From Polaromonas sp. (GTDB lineage Bacteria; Pseudomonadota; Gammaproteobacteria; Burkholderiales; Burkholderiaceae_C), in assembly GCA_030654695.1 (NCBI GenBank), contig JAURWY010000017.1:124001-188000 (forward strand): DNA of 64,000 nt, written 5' to 3'. How positions within the stretch are numbered: position 1 is the first letter of the stretch; each line of letters opens with the position of its first letter. A program made the position numbers and the translations under genes. The notes below the pieces were generated by a model, which worked only from the letters and a program-made list of their open reading frames with translations, did no database searches and was not told the origin of the DNA. Positions 1 through 7,888 of the stretch are shown in pieces.

Positions 1-1
1 C

Positions 2-760
2 GGAGACGGCAAGTTGCAGCGCTACCGCATAGAGGGCGACAAGGCTGGTAGTCGCAACGGCTGGGCCGTCTTGCACAGTCACCCGATGATGGCCGGTGCC
101 TATGGCAGTTGGAAGACTGGTGAGTCTCACACCTGGCGCGAAAACCGCAGCGACAAGCCGTCAACGCCAGAAGAGCGCGTTCAGTTGCAACGCCAGATGA
201 CGGAAATACAAGTGGCGCGGGCGGTCGAATTGAGCAACGTTCAAGCGGCTGCACGCGAGCGAGCCGCCAGACTTTGGAAGCTGGCGCGACCCGCGACCAA
301 TGCACACCCGTACATGCAGCGCAAACATATCGGCGCGTATGGCATTCGCCAAATGCGTGACGTGTTGGTTGTCCCGGCGCGTGACGTGCGCGGCGAACTG
401 CACACACTGCAATTCATAAGCGCCGATGGCTCGAAACGTTTTCTAACCGGCGGACGAATCACGGGCTGTTATTTCGCCATTGGCAGACCGTTGGATTCCT
501 TGCTGCTGTGTGAAGGCTTGGCAACGGCGAGCACGCTTTACGAGGCCACAGGGATAGCGGTGGCCGTTGCTTTCAATTGCGGAAACCTGGAGGCCGTGGC
601 CAAGGAGCTACGCGGCAAGTTCCCCAGTATGCGGATGACGGTTTGCGCCGACAACGATTACCAAACGCCGGGGAACCCTGGCGTGACCCATGCGCGGCAA
701 GCGGTGCGGGCCGTGGGCGGCTACTTGGTTGTACCCAAGTTTCCGGAGGTGCAGTCATGA
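2..760 (+). CDS. Toprim-domain primase-like protein, 5' end missing
   Basis: The frame is open to the left window edge (GDGKLQRY precedes the first possible TTG at 14), so the start lies outside and only the last 252 or so residues are seen. The GDGK..R..v.GDk.GS.NGW pattern at the beginning and the C-terminal Toprim fold (LLLCEGLATA with the Glu, then CADND with the metal-binding acidic pair) are typical of primase-like proteins on phage satellites, plasmids and integrated elements. The probable role is primer synthesis or replication initiation of the element. It overlaps the next gene by ATGA and is therefore translationally coupled to it. The family-level call is good; activity is inferred. 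Confidence 0.8.
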   Translation, partial: GDGKLQRYRIEGDKAGSRNGWAVLHSHPMMAGAYGSWKTGESHTWRENRSDKPSTPEERVQLQRQMTEIQVARAVELSNVQAAARERAARLWKLARPATNAHPYMQRKHIGAYGIRQMRDVLVVPARDVRGELHTLQFISADGSKRFLTGGRITGCYFAIGRPLDSLLLCEGLATASTLYEATGIAVAVAFNCGNLEAVAKELRGKFPSMRMTVCADNDYQTPGNPGVTHARQAVRAVGGYLVVPKFPEVQS

Positions 761-2307
761 GCGGGACCGATTTCAACGACCTGGCAACGATGACGAGCAT
801 CGAAGAGGTCAATCGACAAATAAATAATGCACTACCCGTAGTGCCCCCAACCGTTTGGCTTGAGCCAATATTGCCCGGCACAAGGCCAACACCACCGATA
901 CCCACCAACGTGCTCCCGACCTGGCTGGGTGATATGGCGCAAGCCGTATCTGAAAGCACGCAGACCCCACCCGCGATAGCGGTGATGTCTATCTTGGCGG
1001 TGCTGGCTACTGTGTTGCAAAGGCGGTATGAGGTGGCACCATATGGCGACAGCTATACCGAACCATTGGCGCTATGGACGATCAGCGCATCACCCAGTGG
1101 GACACGTAAGAGTGCGGTATTGAATGCCATGCTGAGGCCGCTGCTGCGCTGGGAAAAACTGATGAGTGACCGTATGCGCGGCGACATTATCAAAGTCAAC
1201 GCAGCGCGGGCGGTGGCGAGAAAACGCATTGAACGCCTGCTGGTGGATGCAGCCAAGGCCAAGGAACCCGCTGACCGCAAATCCATTCAAGATGAGATTG
1301 AGCGTGAGGAAAACGAGATACCCGAGGAAATCAGATCACCAAGGCTGTTCACTGGTGACACCACAGCGGAACGGCTGCAGGCCATGCTTGTTGAACATGG
1401 CGAGCGGATGGCGGTTCACTCTGATGAGTCTGGAATTTTCCTCATCATGGCTGGCATGTACAACGGCGGCGCTGCGAACATCGATGTCTTTCTTCAAGGC
1501 CATGCCGGTTCATCCATGCGGGTTGACCGGGCTGGACGCTCTGCCCATATCGACAAACCGGCGCTGTCCTTTGGTTTGTTGATACAGCCGGACATCATGT
1601 CTGAGGTGGCGGGCTCGTCGCGTTTTCGTGGTTCGGGCTTGCTGGCGCGCTTCCTTTACGCCATGCCCGCTAGCAACGTTGGCAAACGCGACGTACGCAA
1701 GCACACACCGATTCCGGACGCAGTGGCCGACGCATACCAACGCCATATCTTTGAATTGCTCGAGGGCGTGCCTGGTCCGATTGAGGCACCCAAGGTGCTG
1801 ACGCTATCAGAGGCGGCGCTTGAGGTATGGCACGTCCTCGCCGACGAGATAGAACAAGAACAAGGTGATGGCGGAATTTATGAATCCATATCAGACTGGA
1901 CCGGCAAGCTACCTGGAGCCGTGGCGCGTATTGCGGCGCTGCTGGAACTGGCAGAGACCGGGCTACAAGCCGAAGAGGTCAGCCACGCAGCCATGGACCG
2001 AGCGCTGCAACTGGGGCGGCTACTGATACCCCATGCACAAGCCGCGTTCGGGTTGCTGGAGGCTGACGCGGTTGATAGTGACGCCGCAGCCATAGTCCGA
2101 TGGATACAACGCATCAAACACACCGAGTACAAGCGCGGCGATTTTCAGAGGGGGATGCCGAGCCGCTTCCGTAAGCCTCTGAAACTTGATAAAGCCATGG
2201 AAAGACTTGAACAAAACCATGTTGTGAAGTCTTTCACCCATTACCACGCTGGGCATCCACCAAGTCCACGGTTTCAAGTGAACCCACAGCTATTTTGTCT
2301 TTCTTGA
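757..2307 (+). CDS. DUF3987 family helicase/primase-like protein
   Basis: 516 residues. The start is ATG 757 because it overlaps the upstream stop (ATGA) and has GGAGGT at 745-750; the frame is open further upstream but lies inside the previous gene. A Walker A-like SPSGTRKS motif sits near residues 110-117, and the organisation (proline-rich lead-in, P-loop, long charged alpha-helical middle, LSEAALEVW segment) matches DUF3987 proteins that partner Toprim proteins in satellites and plasmids. It probably supplies the NTPase/helicase part of element replication. It lies directly upstream of a large inverted repeat that could be the origin. The biochemical role is inferred from family and context. 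Confidence 0.78.
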   Translation: MSGTDFNDLATMTSIEEVNRQINNALPVVPPTVWLEPILPGTRPTPPIPTNVLPTWLGDMAQAVSESTQTPPAIAVMSILAVLATVLQRRYEVAPYGDSYTEPLALWTISASPSGTRKSAVLNAMLRPLLRWEKLMSDRMRGDIIKVNAARAVARKRIERLLVDAAKAKEPADRKSIQDEIEREENEIPEEIRSPRLFTGDTTAERLQAMLVEHGERMAVHSDESGIFLIMAGMYNGGAANIDVFLQGHAGSSMRVDRAGRSAHIDKPALSFGLLIQPDIMSEVAGSSRFRGSGLLARFLYAMPASNVGKRDVRKHTPIPDAVADAYQRHIFELLEGVPGPIEAPKVLTLSEAALEVWHVLADEIEQEQGDGGIYESISDWTGKLPGAVARIAALLELAETGLQAEEVSHAAMDRALQLGRLLIPHAQAAFGLLEADAVDSDAAAIVRWIQRIKHTEYKRGDFQRGMPSRFRKPLKLDKAMERLEQNHVVKSFTHYHAGHPPSPRFQVNPQLFCLS

Positions 2308-2380
2308 CTTAATTGCAATAAGCTATTTTTTAACCTTTTATTTATATATATCAATGACTTACAACACAAACACCACACCA

Positions 2381-2467
2381 CCACAAATAAGACAAATAAG
2401 ACAAATAAGGTGGATCGTCATCCGAAGACTGAAAACGGCTTATTTGTCTTATTTGTCTTATTTGTGG
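2381..2467. repeat. Perfect 29-bp inverted repeat made of 3+3 iterons
   Basis: The left arm (2381-2409) contains the 9-mer ACAAATAAG three times in tandem (2383, 2392, 2401). The right arm (2439-2467) is its exact reverse complement with CTTATTTGT three times (2439, 2448, 2457). The spacer is 29 nt (2410-2438). It sits in the 296-bp gap between the DUF3987 gene and the terminase-small-subunit-like gene. Iterons arranged symmetrically next to primase genes suggest a replication origin or a repressor/initiator binding site; as RNA it would form a 29-bp hairpin. The geometry is seen directly; the function is inferred. Confidence 0.93.
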
Positions 2468-2507
2468 GTAGTGGGGGTGGCTGGCCGATATGGTCCGAGG
2501 CATCCCC

Positions 2508-2566
2508 CGTTAGCGGGTCCTCTAAATGGGAAAGCCCATACGGGTCATTCGCAGCGCGTCAATGCG
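2508..2566. promoter_or_regulatory. Candidate packaging (cos/pac-like) segment upstream of terS-like gene
   Basis: Two CGGGTC direct repeats (2514-2519 and 2541-2546) flank a small hairpin (ATGGG 2526-2530, loop AAAG, CCCAT 2535-2539), followed by a GC-rich stretch ending near GCAGCGCG. In lambda-like phages the cos site lies just upstream of the small terminase gene, and this segment occupies the same place. Only position and small repeats support it, so it is tentative. Confidence 0.3.
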
Positions 2567-2603
2567 TTAGCCAATCACTTTTTCTAATGGTGAGTAGTAA
2601 GCA

Positions 2604-3107
2604 ATGAACAAATCACTATCTCAAAACGCCATAGGCCGCGCCATGCAACCGCCCATGTCGTCGGCCAACATGGTCAAACTCAAAAGGCGTGGATGTCCCA
2701 TGGACTCCGTTGATTCCGCTCAAAAGTGGTGGGACGCGAATACCAATGTGGCGGCGCGCAAACAAGAGCCAAACCAAACGGAATTGGCTGACGGCGAAAT
2801 TGACGAAGACCACAACATGGCCCGCACGCGCCGAGAGATTGCGGAGGCCAACATGGCCGAAATCAGGGAGGCTGATTTATTGGGGAAATACCTTGATAAG
2901 GCACAAGTTGATTCAGCTATTTTTGAAATCGCCCGCGCCATGCGTGACGGCCTGACGAACTGCTCTAGGCGTATCGCCGCTGATGTCGCTGGACTGGTAA
3001 ACGCTGGAGACTGCGAGGAAGTTATTGACCGGGAACACCGCGCCCTACTGGAAAACATGAGCCATCGAATGCACGCCAATATTGGCAACACACAAACCAA
3101 AATCTAG
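2604..3107 (+). CDS. Terminase small subunit-like protein (DUF1441/Nu1 type)
   Basis: 167 residues. The N-terminus (about 1-45) reads as a degenerate helix-turn-helix (LSQNAIGRAM then SANMVKLKRRGCPMDSV), and the middle (about 70-150) is a long charged helix, ARTRREIAEANMAEIREADL, then a VDSAIFEIARAMRDGL segment typical of DUF1441/Nu1-like small terminases. These bind DNA at the packaging site and recruit the large subunit. No large terminase follows, so the protein may redirect a helper phage's packaging machine, as TerS of phage-inducible islands does. The Shine-Dalgarno is weak. The family call is by pattern only. Confidence 0.6.
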   Translation: MNKSLSQNAIGRAMQPPMSSANMVKLKRRGCPMDSVDSAQKWWDANTNVAARKQEPNQTELADGEIDEDHNMARTRREIAEANMAEIREADLLGKYLDKAQVDSAIFEIARAMRDGLTNCSRRIAADVAGLVNAGDCEEVIDREHRALLENMSHRMHANIGNTQTKI

Positions 3108-3115
3108 GATAAAAA

Positions 3116-3430
3116 ATGAAACTCGAAAACCTTTTGAGCCCCGGCGAATTCAAAGACTTCAACGCCCTGGTAGCGCAAGCCAACGAGCAAGGCGCACAAG
3201 CCGTGCGCTGGTACTCCACAACCACCAACGTCCTGGTGTTGGGCATATGCGCCCAAGGCGAGTTGCTGACCTGGTTCGCCAGTCCCGCCCACAGCGCAGC
3301 CGAAGGCGAGCTAATTCAAACAATTATTTTGAATGGCTTGAGTCAAACCGGAATGACCACGGCGATTGCCAAACAAAACGCCTTCACCCTGGCTGGCGAT
3401 GCAATACAAAAAGCCTCCACACGTCATTAA
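3116..3430 (+). CDS. Hypothetical small protein of the phage element
   Basis: 104 residues, beginning 8 nt after the terS-like stop with AGGAT just upstream. The sequence has an N-terminal acidic helix (LSPGEFKDFNALVAQ) and a beta-rich middle (AVRWYSTTTNVLVLGICA), with no transmembrane segment or signal peptide and no motif I recognise. Position between terS-like and capsid genes suggests a morphogenesis or regulatory role, but that is only guilt by association. Confidence 0.6.
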   Translation: MKLENLLSPGEFKDFNALVAQANEQGAQAVRWYSTTTNVLVLGICAQGELLTWFASPAHSAAEGELIQTIILNGLSQTGMTTAIAKQNAFTLAGDAIQKASTRH

Positions 3431-3460
3431 AAAGGCTTGTAATTCTGAAAAACTGTGATA

Positions 3461-3671
3461 CGATAGCCCCCGTTATCGAGTTTTTAGAAACTTGTTGACG
3501 GCCTAGCTAGGGATAGCAGACGGGCCGTCAAACATGCCGCCCTCTTGGTTGTTGGGCTATTCTGCAAACCTAAAAAACATAGCTCCCGGAAAGAGCCGTG
3601 CTGATCGAACAGGTGTACCCCCCACAAGGAGGTGCGTTTATCGTCGGCGCGGCTTTTTTCATGTCCGCGCC
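3461..3671 (+). ncRNA. Hairpin-rich leader upstream of the protease-capsid gene (candidate structured RNA)
   Basis: The 259-nt gap 3431-3689 carries consecutive small hairpins: CGATA/TATCG (3461-3465 with 3474-3478), AGTTT/AAACT (3479-3483 with 3488-3492), a 9-bp TTGACGGCC/GGCCGTCAA stem (3495-3503 with 3523-3531) and GGCGCGG/CCGCGCC (3646-3652 with 3665-3671). A strong AAGGAGGT at 3626-3633 has no ATG at normal distance. An open frame runs through the gap into the capsid gene but reads as non-protein-like sequence. A structured 5' UTR controlling capsid expression is the simplest reading; no known RNA family was recognised. Confidence 0.4.
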
Positions 3672-3689
3672 AAAACTGGAGCGAACCCC

Positions 3690-5396
3690 ATGCTTTACAG
3701 AAAAGCTGAGCTAGGCGTATTGGATTTTGAGGCGCGAAGCGTGCCCGTTGTCCTCGCCACTGACTACCCCGTCACCCGTGACGGCTACACCGAGGTGTTA
3801 GACATCTCCCGCGTTGACCTCAGCCGAGGCGACCTACCTTTGATCGAAAGCCATGACGCCAACCGGCTGAACATCGGCGTTATCCGGTCCATCCGAGTTG
3901 AGGGCGGCAAGCTACGCGGTCTCGCTGTGTTTGGCACGTCCGCCCGAGCCTCTGAAGTCCTGGCAGACGTACAAGCCCAAATCGTGACCGGCGTTTCCAT
4001 CGGATATCAATTGACCGATGAAGGCTCGCCGTTCACAGCGAACGGGAAAGCCGCTCGCAAGTTTGGATTCATGCCTTTCGAGGCGTCCGCTGTATCTGTG
4101 CCCGCTGACCCTACCGCCGGATTTTTCCGGTCACGCCCAACCCTATCCCTTCCAAAACGCCAAGGACAAAACATCATGGACAAATTTATCTCTTCCCCTG
4201 TGCTCGAAAACCGCAACCACGCAAACGAAATTTCTTTAGTCGCCGCCACAATTCCCGGCGGTGCTGAAATGGCGATGAAAGCCATTCGGCGAGGCCTCAC
4301 CGTGGAGCAGTTCCAAGCCGAAGCCCTGGAGTCCATGGCTTCACGCCCATTACCAACCGCCGACGTGTGGCGCAACAAACCCGTTGACAACAATCGCGGC
4401 ATTGACGCCTTGCGCGTTTTGCGGACTGCTGATGATTTCCGTTCGCACTACAAGAGCGAAGAGGCACCAATGGCCCTGAGCGCTTTCATGCGCGGCGTGG
4501 CACGCATGAAGACCACCACCGAAGCAACACGCGCCTTGAGCATGGGCACCGATACAGCGGGCGGCTATGCAGTCCCCCATGTCGTCATGCCTGAAATTCT
4601 GGCCGCCCTGGTGCCGGCAAGTAGTTTGTTGTCCGCTGGCGCTGGCATCGTGCCTCTGAGCTACGGTGCAAAAGACTATTCATTTGCAGCGGTTGACGCC
4701 CTGCCGGTGGCATCGTGGCGCAGCGAAAACGGCAGCATTGCGGAAAGTGAACCGACATTTAAGGATGTCATCGTCACACCGCGAAGCCTGTCATTCGTTG
4801 TCAAGATCAGCCGCGAGCTGCTGGCAGACGGTGCCAACGTTGAAAGCGCTTTGCAGACGGCTATTGCCCAAGCATTTGCCAAAGAAACCGACCGCGTTGG
4901 TTTGCGCGGAATTGGCATGGCACCCGAGCCGCGCGGCCTGCTCAATACGGTTGGACTCAATGCAGTGACTAACGGAGACAACGGGGCTGTATTGGCAGGT
5001 TACGCCAACATCTTTAGCGCAGTGCAAGGCATTTTGCAGGCTGATGCAGCTATGCCAACCGCCGCCATCATGGCACCGCGTTCGTTGGTTAACCTGGGGG
5101 CCCTGGTTGATTCCAACGGCCAACCGCTGATGGTGCCAACGATGCTCAAAGACGTGCGACTGCTGAGCTCTTCACAAGTCCCTACGAATCTGACAGTGGG
5201 CACCAGCGAGGATTGTTCCGAAATCTACGTAGGCGACTTCAGCAAAATGATTTTTGCCATGCGTGAGACTCTGAACATTCAAATGCTGGAGGAAAGCTAC
5301 ATGATGAACGGTCAAATTGGCTTCCTCTGCCATGCCCGCCTGGACGTGGCTGTGCTGTACCCTAAAGCCTTCGCCCTGGTCACTGGCGTTCGCTAA
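3690..5396 (+). CDS. Fused HK97-type prohead protease and major capsid protein
   Basis: 568 residues from ATG 3690 (GGAG at 3677-3680). Residues 1-150 are an S78-type prohead protease: ESHD with the probable catalytic His (about 55) and GVSIGY with the Ser (about 103), ending in VSVPADPTAGFF. From about 163 the protein is an HK97-fold capsid subunit (TDTAGGYAVPHVVMPEIL, then the P-domain and MAPRSLVNLGAL). An in-frame ATG at 4176 (residue 163), with AAGGA upstream, opens the capsid portion and could give the shell protein separately. Fused protease-capsid genes are known in phages. No portal, large terminase, scaffold or tail gene accompanies it. A terminator follows within 25 nt. Confidence 0.85.
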   Translation: MLYRKAELGVLDFEARSVPVVLATDYPVTRDGYTEVLDISRVDLSRGDLPLIESHDANRLNIGVIRSIRVEGGKLRGLAVFGTSARASEVLADVQAQIVTGVSIGYQLTDEGSPFTANGKAARKFGFMPFEASAVSVPADPTAGFFRSRPTLSLPKRQGQNIMDKFISSPVLENRNHANEISLVAATIPGGAEMAMKAIRRGLTVEQFQAEALESMASRPLPTADVWRNKPVDNNRGIDALRVLRTADDFRSHYKSEEAPMALSAFMRGVARMKTTTEATRALSMGTDTAGGYAVPHVVMPEILAALVPASSLLSAGAGIVPLSYGAKDYSFAAVDALPVASWRSENGSIAESEPTFKDVIVTPRSLSFVVKISRELLADGANVESALQTAIAQAFAKETDRVGLRGIGMAPEPRGLLNTVGLNAVTNGDNGAVLAGYANIFSAVQGILQADAAMPTAAIMAPRSLVNLGALVDSNGQPLMVPTMLKDVRLLSSSQVPTNLTVGTSEDCSEIYVGDFSKMIFAMRETLNIQMLEESYMMNGQIGFLCHARLDVAVLYPKAFALVTGVR

Positions 5397-5419
5397 AAAA
5401 AAGCGCCCAAAGGGAATGA

Positions 5420-5457
5420 TGTACCCGTGTAGACTGGATGCACGGGTACACTTTTTT
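5420..5457 (+). terminator. Rho-independent terminator after the capsid gene
   Basis: A 10-bp stem TGTACCCGTG/CACGGGTACA (5420-5429 with 5441-5450), an 11-nt loop and a run of six T (5452-5457), 23 nt after the capsid stop. It closes the phage-element transcription unit. Confidence 0.85.
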
Positions 5458-5556
5458 CTATGGTGGTATCCATGGGGGGAAACAAATAAATTGACCTTGA
5501 AACCCGCATGGATGCTATACGTTCTACGGACACCGCTTCCGCCAATATGGCAAGTA

Positions 5557-5582
5557 AACAAAGGCCCTTCGGGGCCTTTGTT
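5557..5582. terminator. Second strong hairpin with TTCG tetraloop
   Basis: An 11-bp stem closed by TTCG (5557-5567 and 5572-5582) with the sequence AACAAAGGCCC on the left arm. The A-rich 5' and T-rich 3' sides make it usable in both directions, although the T run is short. It probably backs up the first terminator or insulates the element. Confidence 0.65.
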
Positions 5583-6342
5583 GATTCTTCCCCACAGTTT
5601 TCCCCACACTCTTTCTCGGTTGGGCTTTGGGCGGTGGCTTCGAGGCGGCGGCTCTTTAAATGCTGCAGATGGGTTTTCTTCATACCCCGTCATATGACAG
5701 CCCTACCGTACCCTCCCGCCAATGTTGCAGGCCACCCCGTCTGAGGCATTATTCACTGTTCGTCACAGACTTCTGAGATTTCAGGGGAAACGTGTCTAGC
5801 GTTTGATTGGGGGGCTGAGGTTTGCCTTGCATGTGCGGTTGCGATCTAGCTTGCGGATGCATTGCGTTTCGCCTGCCCAGTGGGTGCCAAAGAACCAGCT
5901 TGGCCAGACCCCACCGTACACCCCCCCCCATTTTGTAGAATGGATTCCCTCAGCGGGTATGCACTGGGTTATGCATCCGTAGACACAACCGAAAAGCATT
6001 GCTCAATACTGTCAGCCCCCCGTCAAAAAATTACACAGCCCCAAATTTTTAAATTAATTTCTAGATTTTGGCTTTGCTCAGACCTTTAGCCGCTAGTTTT
6101 GTGCGTAATCACCTCACTAAAGACATTCAAGGTGGTACCCATGAATGACCGCTACCGAGGCATAGCAGACATAGCCAGTACGTATTTCATTGCCTGATAA
6201 CCGTCATCCACGAATCTGAACGAATGATCGCAGCTGACTGCTTATAGGTTGAGTCCGCTGCATAACGGTTGTCTTGAGACGGCGTCAACTTGAGCCAAAT
6301 ATTTATGTGTTCATTGTGAAGTGAACATTCCAAATGTGAAGT
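5583..6342. other. Gene-poor junction next to the phage element
   Basis: About 760 nt with no convincing coding region: the open frames on both strands are short, rich in Cys/Trp/Pro and lack ribosome binding sites. The expected right attachment site of the phage element should lie here, but its partner would be outside the window, so I cannot delimit it. No tRNA or tmRNA 3' end was recognised. A poly-C tract (5929-5938) and AT-rich 6030-6070 are the only compositional features. Confidence 0.5.
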
Positions 6343-6360
6343 TGGATATTTAAATATCCA
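6343..6360. repeat. 18-bp perfect AT-rich palindrome downstream of livF
   Basis: TGGATATTTAAATATCCA is its own reverse complement and ends 8 nt beyond the livF stop codon on the minus strand. It could act as a weak transcript-end hairpin or a protein-binding dyad. There is no strong T run on the minus strand. Confidence 0.6.
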
Positions 6361-6368
6361 TAGCGATT

Positions 6369-7088
6369 TCACACTCCAAGATAACGATGCACAGTTTCTG
6401 GGCTAGCTTTCAAAGCCGCTGTATCCCCATGCCAAACAAGGCTTCCCTTTTCTAAGATGCAGTGGCGGTCTGCAATTGCACACAGAGCTCCTAGGTGCTT
6501 GTCGACAACAATCATGGACAGACCTTCTTTCTTGAGCGCTGTCAGTGCGTTCCAGATTTCAGTCCTAACCAGCGGTGAAAGCCCTTCAGTGGCTTCATCA
6601 AGTACCAGTAATCGGGGATTGGTCATCAAAGCCCTAGAAATTGCTAACATCTGTTGCTCTCCTCCGGAGAGTTGGTTCCCCATGTTGGAGCGTCGCTGTT
6701 CAAGCCTTGGGAAGAGCCTATAGATTCTTGCTAAATCCCATTGCTTTAAGCTGCTCCTCGCCGCGTCAGTTTTGCGCGCAGTTGCCGTCAGGTTCTCCTC
6801 TACGGTGAGGTTCGGGAAAACCTGACGTCCTTCTGGAACAAGGCCTAGTCCCATCCGAGCTATTTGATGCGATGGCCAATGTTCACAACGCACACCCTCT
6901 ACCTGAATTTCCCCATCCTTCACCGGCAATAGGCCGAACAAGCACTTTATGGTGGTTGACCGGCCCATACCGTTGCGTCCCAGCAAGGTCACCACTTCGC
7001 CGACACCCACGTCGAAGCTCACATTGAACAGGACCTGAGCAGGGCCGTATGAAGCCTGCAAATTGCGTACGCTAAGTAGTGAAGTCAA
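6369..7088 (-). CDS. livF: Branched-chain-type ABC transporter ATPase (LivF-like)
   Basis: 239 residues. The start is TTG 7088, overlapping the livG stop (TTGA) and preceded by AGGAGGT at proper spacing. This is a LivF-type ATPase that powers import through the LivHM channel on the cytoplasmic face of the inner membrane. The signature LSGGEQQML and Walker B LLVLDEATEGLSP are intact. Walker A reads GRNGMGRSTT: the invariant Lys (residue 43) is Arg, encoded by CGG. This may cripple ATP binding or be a tolerated variant, since the partner LivG has a normal motif. It is the last gene of the hyu-liv operon. Confidence 0.9.
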   Translation of the reverse strand: MTSLLSVRNLQASYGPAQVLFNVSFDVGVGEVVTLLGRNGMGRSTTIKCLFGLLPVKDGEIQVEGVRCEHWPSHQIARMGLGLVPEGRQVFPNLTVEENLTATARKTDAARSSLKQWDLARIYRLFPRLEQRRSNMGNQLSGGEQQMLAISRALMTNPRLLVLDEATEGLSPLVRTEIWNALTALKKEGLSMIVVDKHLGALCAIADRHCILEKGSLVWHGDTAALKASPETVHRYLGV

Positions 7089-7888
7089 TGCATACCTCCT
7101 GGCGTTGACAGGCCTTCTTCATTGCCAAGATACACACTGCGTACCTCAGGGTGATTTCGAACTTCTTCTGGGGCACCAGTGAGTAGAACCTTGCCGTCGA
7201 CCATGACAGTAATCCGGTCCGCTAATGCAAAGACCGCGTCCATGTCATGTTCGATAAGTAAGATCCCGTAGCGCTGTTTAAGCTGCTTCAGTAAAGCTAC
7301 TACGGTCGTGCATTCCTGAGGGCTCATACCAGCCATCGGCTCATCCAGCAATAGAAATTTTGGTTGCGAGGCCAAGGCCATCGCCACTTCCAACTGACGG
7401 CGCTCGCCGTAGCTGATAGACGTGACCGGTGAGTCTGCACGCCCATCTAGACCCGTCGAATTTAAGGCCTCAAGTGCATGAGGCATGAGCTCGTTCCGCT
7501 TCATGAGTGGCTTCCAGAAACTGAATGCATGACTCCTCGAGCCAAGAGCTGCGAGCATCACGTTCTCAATCACTGAGAAATGCTCAAAAACGGAAGTGAT
7601 TTGATATGACCTCATTAAGCCGCGCTTTGCCCGCTCGTGGACATTGAGAGCGGTTACATCCACACCATCGAAAGCTACGGACCCAGACTGGCTTGCCAGC
7701 TCTCCGCTGATCTGGTTTATGAGGCTGGTCTTGCCAGCCCCGTTCGGACCGATGATGGCGTGAAGCTCTAGGTGTTCAACCGAAAGCGATACGTCATTGG
7801 TCACCCGAAGAGCACCGTAGGACTTAACCAAGTTGCGAACCTGCAGGATTGGCGCAGTTCTGGAGTTCGCTACCGAGGCCGTTTTCAT
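7085..7888 (-). CDS. livG: Branched-chain-type ABC transporter ATPase (LivG-like)
   Basis: 267 residues from ATG 7888, which overlaps the livM stop (ATGA); the longer frame to 7945 lies inside livM and is not used. Walker A GPNGAGKTS, signature SYGERRQLEVAMAL and Walker B FLLLDEPMAGMSP are present, as is the LivG-typical insertion after Walker A. It forms the ATPase pair with LivF for the HAAT-type importer. The role follows from the family; the substrate is unknown but probably linked to the upstream hydantoinase-like genes. Confidence 0.92.
   Translation of the reverse strand: MKTASVANSRTAPILQVRNLVKSYGALRVTNDVSLSVEHLELHAIIGPNGAGKTSLINQISGELASQSGSVAFDGVDVTALNVHERAKRGLMRSYQITSVFEHFSVIENVMLAALGSRSHAFSFWKPLMKRNELMPHALEALNSTGLDGRADSPVTSISYGERRQLEVAMALASQPKFLLLDEPMAGMSPQECTTVVALLKQLKQRYGILLIEHDMDAVFALADRITVMVDGKVLLTGAPEEVRNHPEVRSVYLGNEEGLSTPGGMH

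Noticed and set aside
2383..2465. CRISPR-like regular spacing of 9-mers
   Set aside because: Repeats are too short and adjacent without spacers, and the second set is inverted; no cas gene is near.
2354..2587. 77-codon frame reading QIRQIRQIR and YLSYLSYL
   Set aside because: The repeats are the translation of the iteron inverted repeat; there is no ribosome site and the rest is not protein-like.
5588..5608. Two TTCCCCACA-like repeats, considered as DnaA boxes
   Set aside because: They differ from TTATCCACA at key positions and lie after the terminators, away from the replication genes.
5854..5979. 9-bp inverted repeat CGGATGCAT/ATGCATCCG 108 nt apart, considered as integrase arm or att sites
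   Set aside because: Too short for its spacing; expected by chance in this length of sequence, and no matching copy at another element end can be seen.
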